From Sphingopyxis sp. HIX (GTDB lineage Bacteria > Pseudomonadota > Alphaproteobacteria > Sphingomonadales > Sphingomonadaceae): a stretch of 64,000 nucleotides of DNA. The stretch's first letter is position 1. Each line of letters begins with the position of its first letter. Below are positions 33,972-41,336 of the stretch, one piece after another. The position numbers were made by a program, and so were the translations under genes. Under the pieces are notes generated by a model. The model was not told where the DNA came from and did no database searches. It saw only the letters and a list, made by a program, of their open reading frames with translations. The stretch spans positions 1 through 64,000 of the forward strand of contig NZ_LNSB01000027.1 in the NCBI RefSeq assembly GCF_001468285.1, given 5' to 3'.

Positions 33972-34999
33972 CGGCTGAGCGTCCTCAAGAGGAAAGCGCG
34001 GAGGCGTCCGGCGCTTTCGGGGGTGAGCGGGGCGAGGACGCTGCGGGCACCCTCGGGGATATGGTCGGTGACGCTGGCGTCATTCGCGAACACATAATGG
34101 TCGAAGAGGGCGCGCCAGATCGCCTTGTCCTCGTCGGGCAGGTCGCGGATCGCGAGGATCGCGTGGTTGAGCGCCTCCTGCGGCTGGCCGAGGAAGGCCG
34201 GGGTGTCGCGCCACCAGTAATTGACGAGGATGTTGAAGGGATCGAGCCCCTCGACATGGTGCCACCACATCGACGGGATGAAGAGCGCGTCGCCGGGTTC
34301 GAGCTCGGCGACCTGCGCCGCCGCCATCGCCTCGGCGAAGCGCGGGTAGGCGGCGAGGTCGGGGGCGTCGAAATCGACCATGCTCACCGCGCGCCCCGCG
34401 GGGGTGTTGTCGATCGGGCCGAGGTAGAGGTTCTTGTACTGGCCCGGCGGGAAGAGCGTGAAGCGGCGGCGGCCCGCCGCGCAGCAGGCGAGATTGTCGG
34501 GGAAGTCGTTGTGCGCGGCGATGCGCGTCTTCGTGCCGATCCAGATGCTCTTGAGCGGATTTCGGTGCCCAAGGTCGAGCGGGTTGGCGGCGTCGAGCCC
34601 GTCGAAATGCGCGGGAATGTCGATCGAGGCGAGATAGACGGTGCGGTCCTCGCCGCGCTCCTCGGCGGTGTCGATCCCCGCGAAGATGTCGGGCAGCTTG
34701 CCGGTACCGGTGCGGAAATTCATTGCCATGCCGGCGTCGTAGAAGAGCCGCCCGTCGTGCCCCGGCGCGCCGATCGAGACGGTGAAGGGGCGATCGCGCG
34801 CGTGATCGAGGAGGTGCTGCCGCGCCGCGCGCGCGCTGCGCAGGCCCGCCTGCACCAGCGGCCAGTCGGCGACGAGGCCGCGCAGGATAAAGGGCTCGCG
34901 CGCGCCCGAGAGCAACGCGTCGAGCCCTTCCCCCTTATCGTATGCGCGCTCGGCCACCGTGGCGAGCCGCGGATAGATGGCGCCGTCGCGCTCAGCCAT
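33968..34999 (-). CDS. JmjC-like cupin (cupin_8) protein
   Basis: The 343-residue protein has a JmjC/cupin_8 oxygenase fold. It shows PFILRGLVADWP near the N-terminus, the metal ligands H-x-D in AAHNDFPDN, FTLFPPGQYKNLYLGP, and the distal His in FIPSMWWHHVEG. Such proteins are Fe(II)/2-oxoglutarate-dependent hydroxylases of proteins or small molecules. The ATG at 34999 overlaps the SapC stop by 8 bp. It sits between SapC and a halogenase homologue in the operon, so a joint modification of a surface or periplasmic component is a reasonable but unproven idea. Confidence 0.85.
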   Translation of the reverse strand: MAERDGAIYPRLATVAERAYDKGEGLDALLSGAREPFILRGLVADWPLVQAGLRSARAARQHLLDHARDRPFTVSIGAPGHDGRLFYDAGMAMNFRTGTGKLPDIFAGIDTAEERGEDRTVYLASIDIPAHFDGLDAANPLDLGHRNPLKSIWIGTKTRIAAHNDFPDNLACCAAGRRRFTLFPPGQYKNLYLGPIDNTPAGRAVSMVDFDAPDLAAYPRFAEAMAAAQVAELEPGDALFIPSMWWHHVEGLDPFNILVNYWWRDTPAFLGQPQEALNHAILAIRDLPDEDKAIWRALFDHYVFANDASVTDHIPEGARSVLAPLTPESAGRLRAFLLRTLSR

Positions 35000-35711
35000 G
35001 GCCGAGCTTCGCATTGCGGCGGTCGACGAGCCCGGCGAGCTGCGATAGCGAGGCGAGCGCCATGAAGATCGGCATCAGATGGCCTTCGGCGTGGAGCTTG
35101 CCGAGCGTGTCGGGATCGAGCGCGCGAAGCTTGGCTTCGTCGATGATGTGGAAGCCGACGAGCGAATTGACCGAGCCGTCGTCGAGCGTGACCTCGAGCG
35201 TGAAGGGTTCGAGCAGGTCATGGTCGGCGAGTGCGGCGAAGAAGGCGGGGCTCGCGCGATAGCCCTCGTCGAGCGCGCCGAGCTTTTCGGCGATGTCTTC
35301 GAGGTAAGGCGTCGCCTGTCCGTCGGCGTCGAAAAGGCGGATGCCCTCGCCGCCCGCCGCGATGCGCGGGTGAGCGAGGTCGATATGCACCTGCCCCGGC
35401 CCGTCGCCGCTCGCCGGGCGGCCGACGAGGAAGGGCTGGATCGCGATCGACAGCGGGCGATAACGCGCGTCCCAGTGCTCGCCGTCGAGGAAGAGATTTT
35501 CGCCATTCTCGAAGCCGAAGAGCGCGACCGCGATGAACGGGTCCTGCGGATTTTCGCGGCGGAAGAGGATCGGATAATGCGCCTGCACCTGGCGGAACTC
35601 GCTCGGCACCGTCAGCGTCGCCATCACCGCGTCGCCGCGCGCCGCGCCCGCGCGCGGATCGATGCGCAGCTCGCGGTGGGCATTGGTGTCGAGGGCGGCG
35701 TGCTGGGTCAT
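34992..35711 (-). CDS. SapC-family protein
   Basis: The 239-residue protein matches the SapC family. It contains EFRQVQAHYPILFRRENPQDPF, a FGFENGENLFLDGEHWDARY block and a C-terminal VGFHIIDEAKLRAL...LMPIFMALASLSQLAGLVDRRN. SapC was named from a surface-array locus in Campylobacter, but in sphingomonads it appears in TonB-receptor operons. No enzymatic motif or signal peptide is visible. It lies 10 bp after the first halogenase homologue and overlaps the cupin gene, indicating tight co-expression. Confidence 0.85.
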   Translation of the reverse strand: MTQHAALDTNAHRELRIDPRAGAARGDAVMATLTVPSEFRQVQAHYPILFRRENPQDPFIAVALFGFENGENLFLDGEHWDARYRPLSIAIQPFLVGRPASGDGPGQVHIDLAHPRIAAGGEGIRLFDADGQATPYLEDIAEKLGALDEGYRASPAFFAALADHDLLEPFTLEVTLDDGSVNSLVGFHIIDEAKLRALDPDTLGKLHAEGHLMPIFMALASLSQLAGLVDRRNAKLGHG

Positions 35712-35721
35712 CGATGGTCCT

Positions 35722-37242
35722 TCATTCGGCGGCGGTCGCCGCGGCCGCGCCGAGCGCGCCCAGATAATCGCGATTGGTTGGCAGCGCGGCGGTGAGCGCG
35801 CGCGCGCGCTGGCGCGCTTCGGCGAGCGCGGTCACGGCACGGTCGCTGGATGTGAGGCCCGGAGGCGGAGCGACGCCCATGCCGTAGAGAATATATTGGT
35901 GGCTCTCGGCCGAGAAAATCTCGTCGACCTGCGGGAAGTCCCAGGCCGAGGGCGGCTGGTCCTGCCACAGGCTGAGCATCGCGGCGAGGGTCGCGGGGAT
36001 ATGCTCGGGGTCGCGCTGCGCGCGCCAATAGGGCTCGGTCCGGCGGCTCAGCACATAGTGGAGCTTGAGGAAGTCGACGATGCGGTTCCAGCGATAGCGG
36101 AAGAGCGCGTTGAAGCGCTGCGCATGGATCGGCAGCACCGCGGCGCTGGCGGGGAAATTGTCGACGAGGGCATTGAGCGACAGTTCGATCATCACGATCG
36201 CCGAGGCCTCGAGCGGTTCGATGAAGCCCGCCGAGAGGCCGACCGCAAGGCAATTGCCCTGCCAGAAGCGCGCGCGGTGGCCGGTGGGGAAGCTCAGGCG
36301 GCGGACGGGCACCTCGGGCGCGTGCGGGAGTTGTTCGGCGATATAGGCGCGGAGCTCCGCCTCGGCCTCGTCGTCGGAAAGGAAGCGGCTGGCGTAGACG
36401 CAGCCGATGCCGCGGCGGGTCGGCAGCGCGATATCCCAGATCCAGCCGGCGCGGTGCGCGGTCGAGACGGTCTGCGAAGCGATCGCGCTGTCAGGGTCGG
36501 TCGGCACCTGCGCCGCGAGCGCGCGGTCGTTGAAAAGCGTGTCGCTGCGGTCGATCCATTCGACCCCGAGCTCGCCGCCGATCAGCAGCGCGGCGTGGCC
36601 GGTGCAGTCGAGGAAGAGGTCGCCTTCGATTTCGCCGTGCGTGCGCGTGACGACCGCGGCGATGTGATCGCCTTCGCCGCGCCGCACGCCGGTGACGTGA
36701 TCAGCGACATGGCGGACGCCGAGGCGCAGCTTCGCGTGCGCCATGAGGAGCGCGGCGAACTTACCGGCATCGAGATGGTACGCGTAATTGGCCGCGCCCT
36801 GATAGCCGGGCATCGCGCGCTGGCGCGGCGCGAGGTCGAGGTCGCAGACCGCCGCCTGCGCGGTCATCGCGGCGGCGAAGCTCTGCCCCGCCTCGCCCGC
36901 CTGCCACGCCGCGAGCAGTTCGCGCGTCGCCAGCGGCGGCGGCGGGGTGAAGGGGTGGAGATAGCGGTCGTCACCGGCGCCGCTGACCCAGCGGTCGAAG
37001 CGCGAGCCCTGCTTGAACGAGCCGTCGCAGGCGGCGAGGAATTCGCCCTCGTCGATGCCGATCGCGGCGAGCGTCGCGCGCATCGTCGGCCAGGTCCCCT
37101 CGCCGACCCCGATCGTCGGGATGTCGGGCGCCTCGATCAATGTGACGGAGAGCGCCGGGCGCGCCGCGGCGATGCGCGCCGCCGCCAGCCAGCCGGCGGT
37201 GCCGCCGCCGACGATGACCACCCTCTCCATCTCGCTCGTCAT
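35722..37242 (-). CDS. Flavin-dependent tryptophan halogenase homologue (first copy)
   Basis: The 506-residue protein has FAD-binding [23 protein letters not shown] and the catalytic-Lys region [12 protein letters not shown]. The signature reads [13 protein letters not shown], where the canonical W-x-W-x-I-P ends in Ala instead of Pro. [14 protein letters not shown] is conserved. It is clearly paralogous to the copy at 32475-33971 yet diverged. It begins after an intrinsic terminator and a LacI-like palindrome that separate it from the upstream receptor. The ATG at 37242 has AGGA nine bases upstream; an ATG at 37230 is the alternative. Confidence 0.87.
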   Translation of the reverse strand: MTSEMERVVIVGGGTAGWLAAARIAAARPALSVTLIEAPDIPTIGVGEGTWPTMRATLAAIGIDEGEFLAACDGSFKQGSRFDRWVSGAGDDRYLHPFTPPPPLATRELLAAWQAGEAGQSFAAAMTAQAAVCDLDLAPRQRAMPGYQGAANYAYHLDAGKFAALLMAHAKLRLGVRHVADHVTGVRRGEGDHIAAVVTRTHGEIEGDLFLDCTGHAALLIGGELGVEWIDRSDTLFNDRALAAQVPTDPDSAIASQTVSTAHRAGWIWDIALPTRRGIGCVYASRFLSDDEAEAELRAYIAEQLPHAPEVPVRRLSFPTGHRARFWQGNCLAVGLSAGFIEPLEASAIVMIELSLNALVDNFPASAAVLPIHAQRFNALFRYRWNRIVDFLKLHYVLSRRTEPYWRAQRDPEHIPATLAAMLSLWQDQPPSAWDFPQVDEIFSAESHQYILYGMGVAPPPGLTSSDRAVTALAEARQRARALTAALPTNRDYLGALGAAAATAAE

Positions 37243-37256
37243 TGGGAACGTTCCTA
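37243..37256. promoter_or_regulatory. LacI-like palindrome at the start of the first halogenase gene
   Basis: TGGGAACGTTCCTA contains the perfect 10-bp palindrome GGAACGTTCC and fits TG-NN-AACGTT-NN-CA except for one base at the end. It overlaps the Shine-Dalgarno region of the halogenase gene, directly after the terminator that follows the receptor. Confidence 0.45.
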
Positions 37257-37281
37257 CGCGTTTCGCCGGCTGCCGTCACGC

Positions 37282-37311
37282 AAAAGAGCCGCACCTCCGG
37301 GGAGATGCGGC
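37282..37311 (-). terminator. Intrinsic terminator between receptor and halogenase genes
   Basis: Read on the minus strand, GCCGCATCTC and GAGGTGCGGC pair over ten bases (one U-G wobble) around a four-base loop, and CTCTTTT follows directly. It sits 35 bp after the receptor stop and about 40 bp before the halogenase start, and would let most transcripts stop after the receptor. Confidence 0.75.
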
Positions 37312-37345
37312 CCTCTCGCCAGGAACCCGGCGGGCGGCGCCGCCC

Positions 37346-40300
37346 TTAGAAGTTGAACCGGACGCCAGCCGCGTAGCGGGCGAAGCCCGGCGACGCGAAG
37401 GCGACATTGTTCTTGTGGCGCAGGTGCCCGCGGCGGCTTTCGCCGGTCAGGTTGATCGCCTCGACGAAGCCCGTGAGGCCCGGCATGAACTCGTAGCTGG
37501 CGCTGGCGTCGATCTGCCAATATTCCTCGACATAGAAGGGGTTGGGTCCCGTTCCTGCGAGGAATTTGTCGCGCCAGTTCCACGCGACGCGCGCCTGAAG
37601 TCCGTTCTTGTCGTAATAGGCGACCGCGTTGGCGCTGTCCGAGAGGCCGGTCAGCGCGAACTGCGGCACGGTCGACGGCTTGGTATTGTCGTATTTCGCG
37701 TCGCCGCGGACGATCGTGTAGTTCAGCAGCACGCCGAAGCCCGTGTCCCAGAAGCTGTGCTGGAGCGCGAATTCGAAGCCGTGGATCTTCGCCGACTGGT
37801 CGCTGTTGATCGGCGTCGCGATCTCGAAATTGAGTAGCGGATCGTCGGGAGTGCTGAAGATGATACCATCGCGGAGGCCATTGGCATCCTCGACCGGCAG
37901 GCCGGTGTTCGGATCGAGCCGCACCTGCACCGTGTTCGGATAGTTGCGGATGATGAAGTCGCGGATCTGCTGCGCGGTGGCATTGGCCCCGAGCGACGCG
38001 AGCGCGGCGTTGTAGCGCGGACCGAAGGCCGGGGTCCGCAGCCCGAAGGCGTCGGAGTCGATGCGCGTCGACGACAGGAAGTTCGACACGCGCTTGTGGA
38101 AGAAGCCCGCCGAGATGTAGCTTTCGCGCCCGTAATACCACTCCGCCGACAGGTCGATGTTCTTCGACTTGTAGGGGAGCAGACCCGGGTTGCCCTGGCT
38201 GCCGCCGCCGCCGCCGATGCGGAACAGCGAGTCGATCGTGCGCCCGCCCTGAAGGCTGGCATAGTCGGCGCGGGTGATCGTGTGGCTGTACGAAGCGCGC
38301 AGCTTCACATCCTCGATCGGCTCGATGTCGAAGTCGATCGCCGGCAGCCAGTGGTCGTAATCGCCCTTGAAGCGGGTGAAGTCCGAGTCCGGGCCATAGA
38401 TGACGTTGAACTCGTTCGCCGCGACCCAGCTGGTCCCCGTGGGGATCGGCACCAGCGCCGAAGAGTCGACGCTGGTATGTTCGTAGCGGACACCCGCGGT
38501 CAGATGCGCCTCGCCCGCGCCGACGTCGAACTTGGTGCCGACCTGGATATAGGGCGACAGCGTCTTTTCGGTGAGGCGGCGGTCGACGGTGTAATTGGCG
38601 AGGCAGGTGCCCGGCATCGCGCTGCCCGTCGCGGGATCGCTGCACACTTCGTACAGATCCTCGATCAGGTCGGCCATGCGTTCGAAGTTGAAGGTGTAGA
38701 AGCTGGGGATGATGCCCGACGCCCCGTTCACGCCCTTGAACTTGTCGGGCAGCGTCTGGAGCTGGAAGATGTCGTCGGGGATGTCCGACGGCGGCCCGGC
38801 GCCGCCCCAGGTGTCGTTCTGGATGAAGCCATAGGCCGAGCGCACCTTGTTCTCGATGTACGAGACGCCGAAATCGATGCTGTCGAGGAAGGCGCCGTCG
38901 TGATCGTAGCGGCCCTTCAATTGGACCTGGTCGATCGTGTCCTTGAAATAGGCGTTGCGGAAGGCGTTGCCCGTCGAGCGGATCAGCCCCGCGTTCAGCG
39001 GGTCGATGCCGGGGTGCATGTTGTAGGAGATCACCGGCAGGTCGGAGTCGAAGTCGATCCGCTGGTTGGCGACGCCGAAGATCGCGTTGCCGACCGACAC
39101 GCTGGTGCCATATTTGTTCGTCGGCTTGGACTCGGCGGTCGAGTGATGGAAGTCGAGCTCCATCGTCATGCCGCCGGGCGCCTCCCAGGTGAGGTTGCCG
39201 CCGAGCGACTTGTTCTCGGTGCGGTTCGCGACGAGCGAGCCGCTGTACGAAAGATCCTTGTTCTCGCCGGCGCCAAAGGCTTCGGAATAGAAGATCGGGC
39301 CCGCGACGGGGCCGTCGGTCCAGCTGCTCGACGTATTGTTGTGGTTGAACCACACGCCGACATTGCTGTTCCGCACTTCGACGGTGTTGCGCGAATAGGT
39401 GTAGTCGATCGTCGCGGTGAGCGAGTCGACCGGGCGGAATTGCAGCACCGCCTGGCCGTTGATGCGCTCGCGGTTGATGTCGTTGAGGTCGTAGGACGCG
39501 TTCTGCGGCACCTGGTAGACGTCGGTCGCGTCGGGGCGGTTGGTGATCTGCGCGAAGCGCGGATCCGCCGGGTTCTGGGTCAGCGAACCCCAGTTGTTCT
39601 CGTTGCCCAGATAGCCGTCGCGCCAGCCGACATTGGCGATGTTCACGCTGGCTTTGCGCTTCTGCCACGAGCCCGCGATCATGATGCCGACGCGGTCGTC
39701 GGCGAAGGTGGTCGAGAGGACGCCCGACACTTCGGGGGTGATCGGATTGCCCTCGTTGCGCGAGGTGTCGTAAACGCCCTTGACCGCGATGCTGCCCGAG
39801 AGGCCGGGCTTGTCGAGCGGGCGCGGGGTCTTGATGTTGATCGACGAGCCGATGCCGCCCGAGGGGATGGCGGCGCGGCCGGTCTTGTACACCTCGACCG
39901 AGGCGATGCCTTCGGACGCGAGGTTGGCGAAGTCGAACGAACGCGACGAAGGCGCGCTGGCGCCGTCGCCGAGCGACGAGGTCGGCATCGCACGGCCGTT
40001 CAGCGTGACGAGGTTGAATTCGGGACCGAAGCCGCGAACGGTGACGAAGCTGCCTTCGCCGTTCGAGCGGTCGATCGACACGCCGGTGATGCGCTGGAGC
40101 GATTCGGCGAGGTTGGTGTCGGGGAACTTGCCCATGTCTTCGGACGAGATCGCATCGACGACGCCCTGGCCTTCGCGCTTGATGTCGGCCGAGGCCGCCA
40201 AGCTGGCGCGGATACCGGTGACGACGATCTCGTCGCCGTCGGCGGCGCCTTCCGCCGGCGGCGCGTCCTGCGCCAAAGCGACCTGCGCCATGCCCATCAG

Positions 40301-40360
40301 CGCCATGGCCGACGTGCCGGCCAGAATCCTGGCGAGCCGAAGCTTATGCGAAGCCTGCAT
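37346..40360 (-). CDS. Large TonB-dependent receptor for carbohydrate uptake
   Basis: The 1004-residue receptor has a signal peptide (to about ALAQ), a TonB-box-like EIVVTGIRASL near residue 45, and the plug pattern of sphingomonad/Caulobacter carbohydrate receptors (AISSEDMGKFPDTNLAESLQ, ITGVSIDRSNGEGSFVTVRG). A large barrel ends YAAGVRFNF. This subfamily imports oligosaccharides. With the GH16, GH3, LacI and sugar carriers downstream, a beta-glucan oligosaccharide is the likely ligand. GGGAGGG precedes the ATG. Two AACGTT-core operators lie 49-80 bp upstream, and a terminator follows the gene. Confidence 0.93.
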   Translation of the reverse strand: MQASHKLRLARILAGTSAMALMGMAQVALAQDAPPAEGAADGDEIVVTGIRASLAASADIKREGQGVVDAISSEDMGKFPDTNLAESLQRITGVSIDRSNGEGSFVTVRGFGPEFNLVTLNGRAMPTSSLGDGASAPSSRSFDFANLASEGIASVEVYKTGRAAIPSGGIGSSINIKTPRPLDKPGLSGSIAVKGVYDTSRNEGNPITPEVSGVLSTTFADDRVGIMIAGSWQKRKASVNIANVGWRDGYLGNENNWGSLTQNPADPRFAQITNRPDATDVYQVPQNASYDLNDINRERINGQAVLQFRPVDSLTATIDYTYSRNTVEVRNSNVGVWFNHNNTSSSWTDGPVAGPIFYSEAFGAGENKDLSYSGSLVANRTENKSLGGNLTWEAPGGMTMELDFHHSTAESKPTNKYGTSVSVGNAIFGVANQRIDFDSDLPVISYNMHPGIDPLNAGLIRSTGNAFRNAYFKDTIDQVQLKGRYDHDGAFLDSIDFGVSYIENKVRSAYGFIQNDTWGGAGPPSDIPDDIFQLQTLPDKFKGVNGASGIIPSFYTFNFERMADLIEDLYEVCSDPATGSAMPGTCLANYTVDRRLTEKTLSPYIQVGTKFDVGAGEAHLTAGVRYEHTSVDSSALVPIPTGTSWVAANEFNVIYGPDSDFTRFKGDYDHWLPAIDFDIEPIEDVKLRASYSHTITRADYASLQGGRTIDSLFRIGGGGGSQGNPGLLPYKSKNIDLSAEWYYGRESYISAGFFHKRVSNFLSSTRIDSDAFGLRTPAFGPRYNAALASLGANATAQQIRDFIIRNYPNTVQVRLDPNTGLPVEDANGLRDGIIFSTPDDPLLNFEIATPINSDQSAKIHGFEFALQHSFWDTGFGVLLNYTIVRGDAKYDNTKPSTVPQFALTGLSDSANAVAYYDKNGLQARVAWNWRDKFLAGTGPNPFYVEEYWQIDASASYEFMPGLTGFVEAINLTGESRRGHLRHKNNVAFASPGFARYAAGVRFNF

Positions 40361-40408
40361 CCCTTTCCCTCCCGTTTAACCGCTCGTTTTTCGGCGGCAT
40401 TTCTTCAA

Positions 40409-40422
40409 TGTGAACGTTATCT
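40409..40422. promoter_or_regulatory. Candidate LacI operator, receptor promoter, proximal
   Basis: TGTGAACGTTATCT carries the AACGTT core in the TG-NN-AACGTT-NN-C pattern and is nearly identical to the site before the GH3 gene. Its centre is 17 bp from that of the stronger site at 40426-40439. Confidence 0.6.
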
Positions 40423-40425
40423 AAA

Positions 40426-40439
40426 TGAGAACGTTCTCA
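40426..40439. promoter_or_regulatory. Candidate LacI operator, receptor promoter, distal (perfect palindrome)
   Basis: TGAGAACGTTCTCA is a perfect palindrome, and the symmetry continues outwards to 18 bp (40424-40441). It is the best operator in the window and lies upstream of the large receptor gene, the first gene of the locus encoding the LacI protein. Confidence 0.75.
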
Positions 40440-40503
40440 TTGTCAACGCGGGTCGCATTGCATTCCTATGCAATCGGCGCGAAGCGGCCTGCAGTCGTCG
40501 ACC

Positions 40504-40665
40504 TCATTCCTTTCCCTGTTTTTCGAAAGCTTGCGAGATGCGGCTCGCGCCATATCCGATCAGGAGCGAGGCCCCCAGCGTCAGCGCGCCGATCTTGTCC
40601 ATCGAAGCCTCGAGCCTGCCGTCCGGGCAATTCATCGTCAAAGGATGCGAGGGCTGTTCCGACAT
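40504..40665 (-). CDS. Small single-TM protein, possibly the detached C-terminus of the preceding acidic protein
   Basis: The 53-residue frame from the ATG at 40665 encodes a short Cys-containing stretch and one hydrophobic helix (DKIGALTLGASLLIGYGASR) with a Lys/Glu tail. No Shine-Dalgarno is visible. The same frame stays open and looks coding back to about 40890 (acidic, e.g. ALEQWLEDEESRRGAHADAA), but that part has no ATG, GTG or TTG start. It abuts the end of the acidic protein gene in the next frame, so a one-base change may have split a single longer gene. Treat the start as unresolved. Confidence 0.45.
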   Translation of the reverse strand: MSEQPSHPLTMNCPDGRLEASMDKIGALTLGASLLIGYGASRISQAFEKQGKE

Positions 40666-40868
40666 GGCGTGCCATTGCGCGGTAAGCGGTGCGCCCTCGC
40701 CGAACCCATGCGCGATTTCATGGACCTCACAGGCCTCGGCTTTCGCGCCATCGGCGAAGATTTCGGCCGCGTCGGCGTGCGCGCCGCGACGGCTTTCCTC
40801 ATCCTCCAGCCATTGTTCGAGCGCGCGGCGGCCTTCGTCCGCATCGGTTTCGCCCGACGCGTCTGGCG

Positions 40869-41336
40869 CTAGGGGCTCGGCCCCCTCAAGTGGGGCGGCG
40901 GATTCCAGTCCGCCCGCTCGTTCTGAAGGTCCAAAGGGTCGCCTTCCTTTTCTTCCTCCGCTTGTTCTTCGGTTGCCGGCTGTGCGGCTTCGTTGAAGCT
41001 TTCGGTCAGCGACGCTTCGCCGCCGTCCGATGCGGCGGTTTCGGCAGGGGCTTCGGGCGGCGCCGCTGCCGCGTTGAAGGCCTCGGTGGTTTCGCCGCCG
41101 GCCCAATAGTCGTCGGGTGCCTCGAGCGCCTCGTCGAACAGGGCCTCCGTTCCGGTATCGGCGTTCACATCGGCCTCGGTTTCGACATAGGGCTCGGCGG
41201 ATGTTTCAACGGGCTCAGCCGGCGCTTCGACCGCTTCGGGCGGCGGCTCCGCGGCTTCGTTGAAACCGTCGCTGATCTCCGGTGCGCTCTCGGGCGGCGG
41301 CGGCGGAATTTCGGGAAACTCGCCCGTCTCGGTCAT
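40869..41336 (-). CDS. Acidic, proline-rich disordered protein with FN-x-AA repeats
   Basis: The 155-residue protein is very rich in Glu, Ala and Pro with few hydrophobic residues, so it is probably unstructured. A short motif recurs: DGFNEAAEP (residues 23-31), EAFNAAAAP (85-93) and ESFNEAAQP (112-120), with a weaker LFDEALEAP at 66-74. Repeats like these often bind a partner protein. The ATG overlaps the stop of the HerA-like ATPase gene as ATGA, so the two are co-translated and the ATPase is the likeliest partner. No known family was recognised. Confidence 0.75.
   Translation of the reverse strand: MTETGEFPEIPPPPPESAPEISDGFNEAAEPPPEAVEAPAEPVETSAEPYVETEADVNADTGTEALFDEALEAPDDYWAGGETTEAFNAAAAPPEAPAETAASDGGEASLTESFNEAAQPATEEQAEEEKEGDPLDLQNERADWNPPPHLRGPSP

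Noticed and set aside
32475-37242. Halogenated natural-product gene cluster
   Set aside because: The two halogenase homologues have no NRPS, PKS, tryptophan-modifying or resistance genes around them; the context is carbohydrate uptake.
38096-40996. A 966-codon plus-strand frame opposite the large TonB receptor
   Set aside because: It is a shadow of the receptor gene, with no recognisable domain and no start context.
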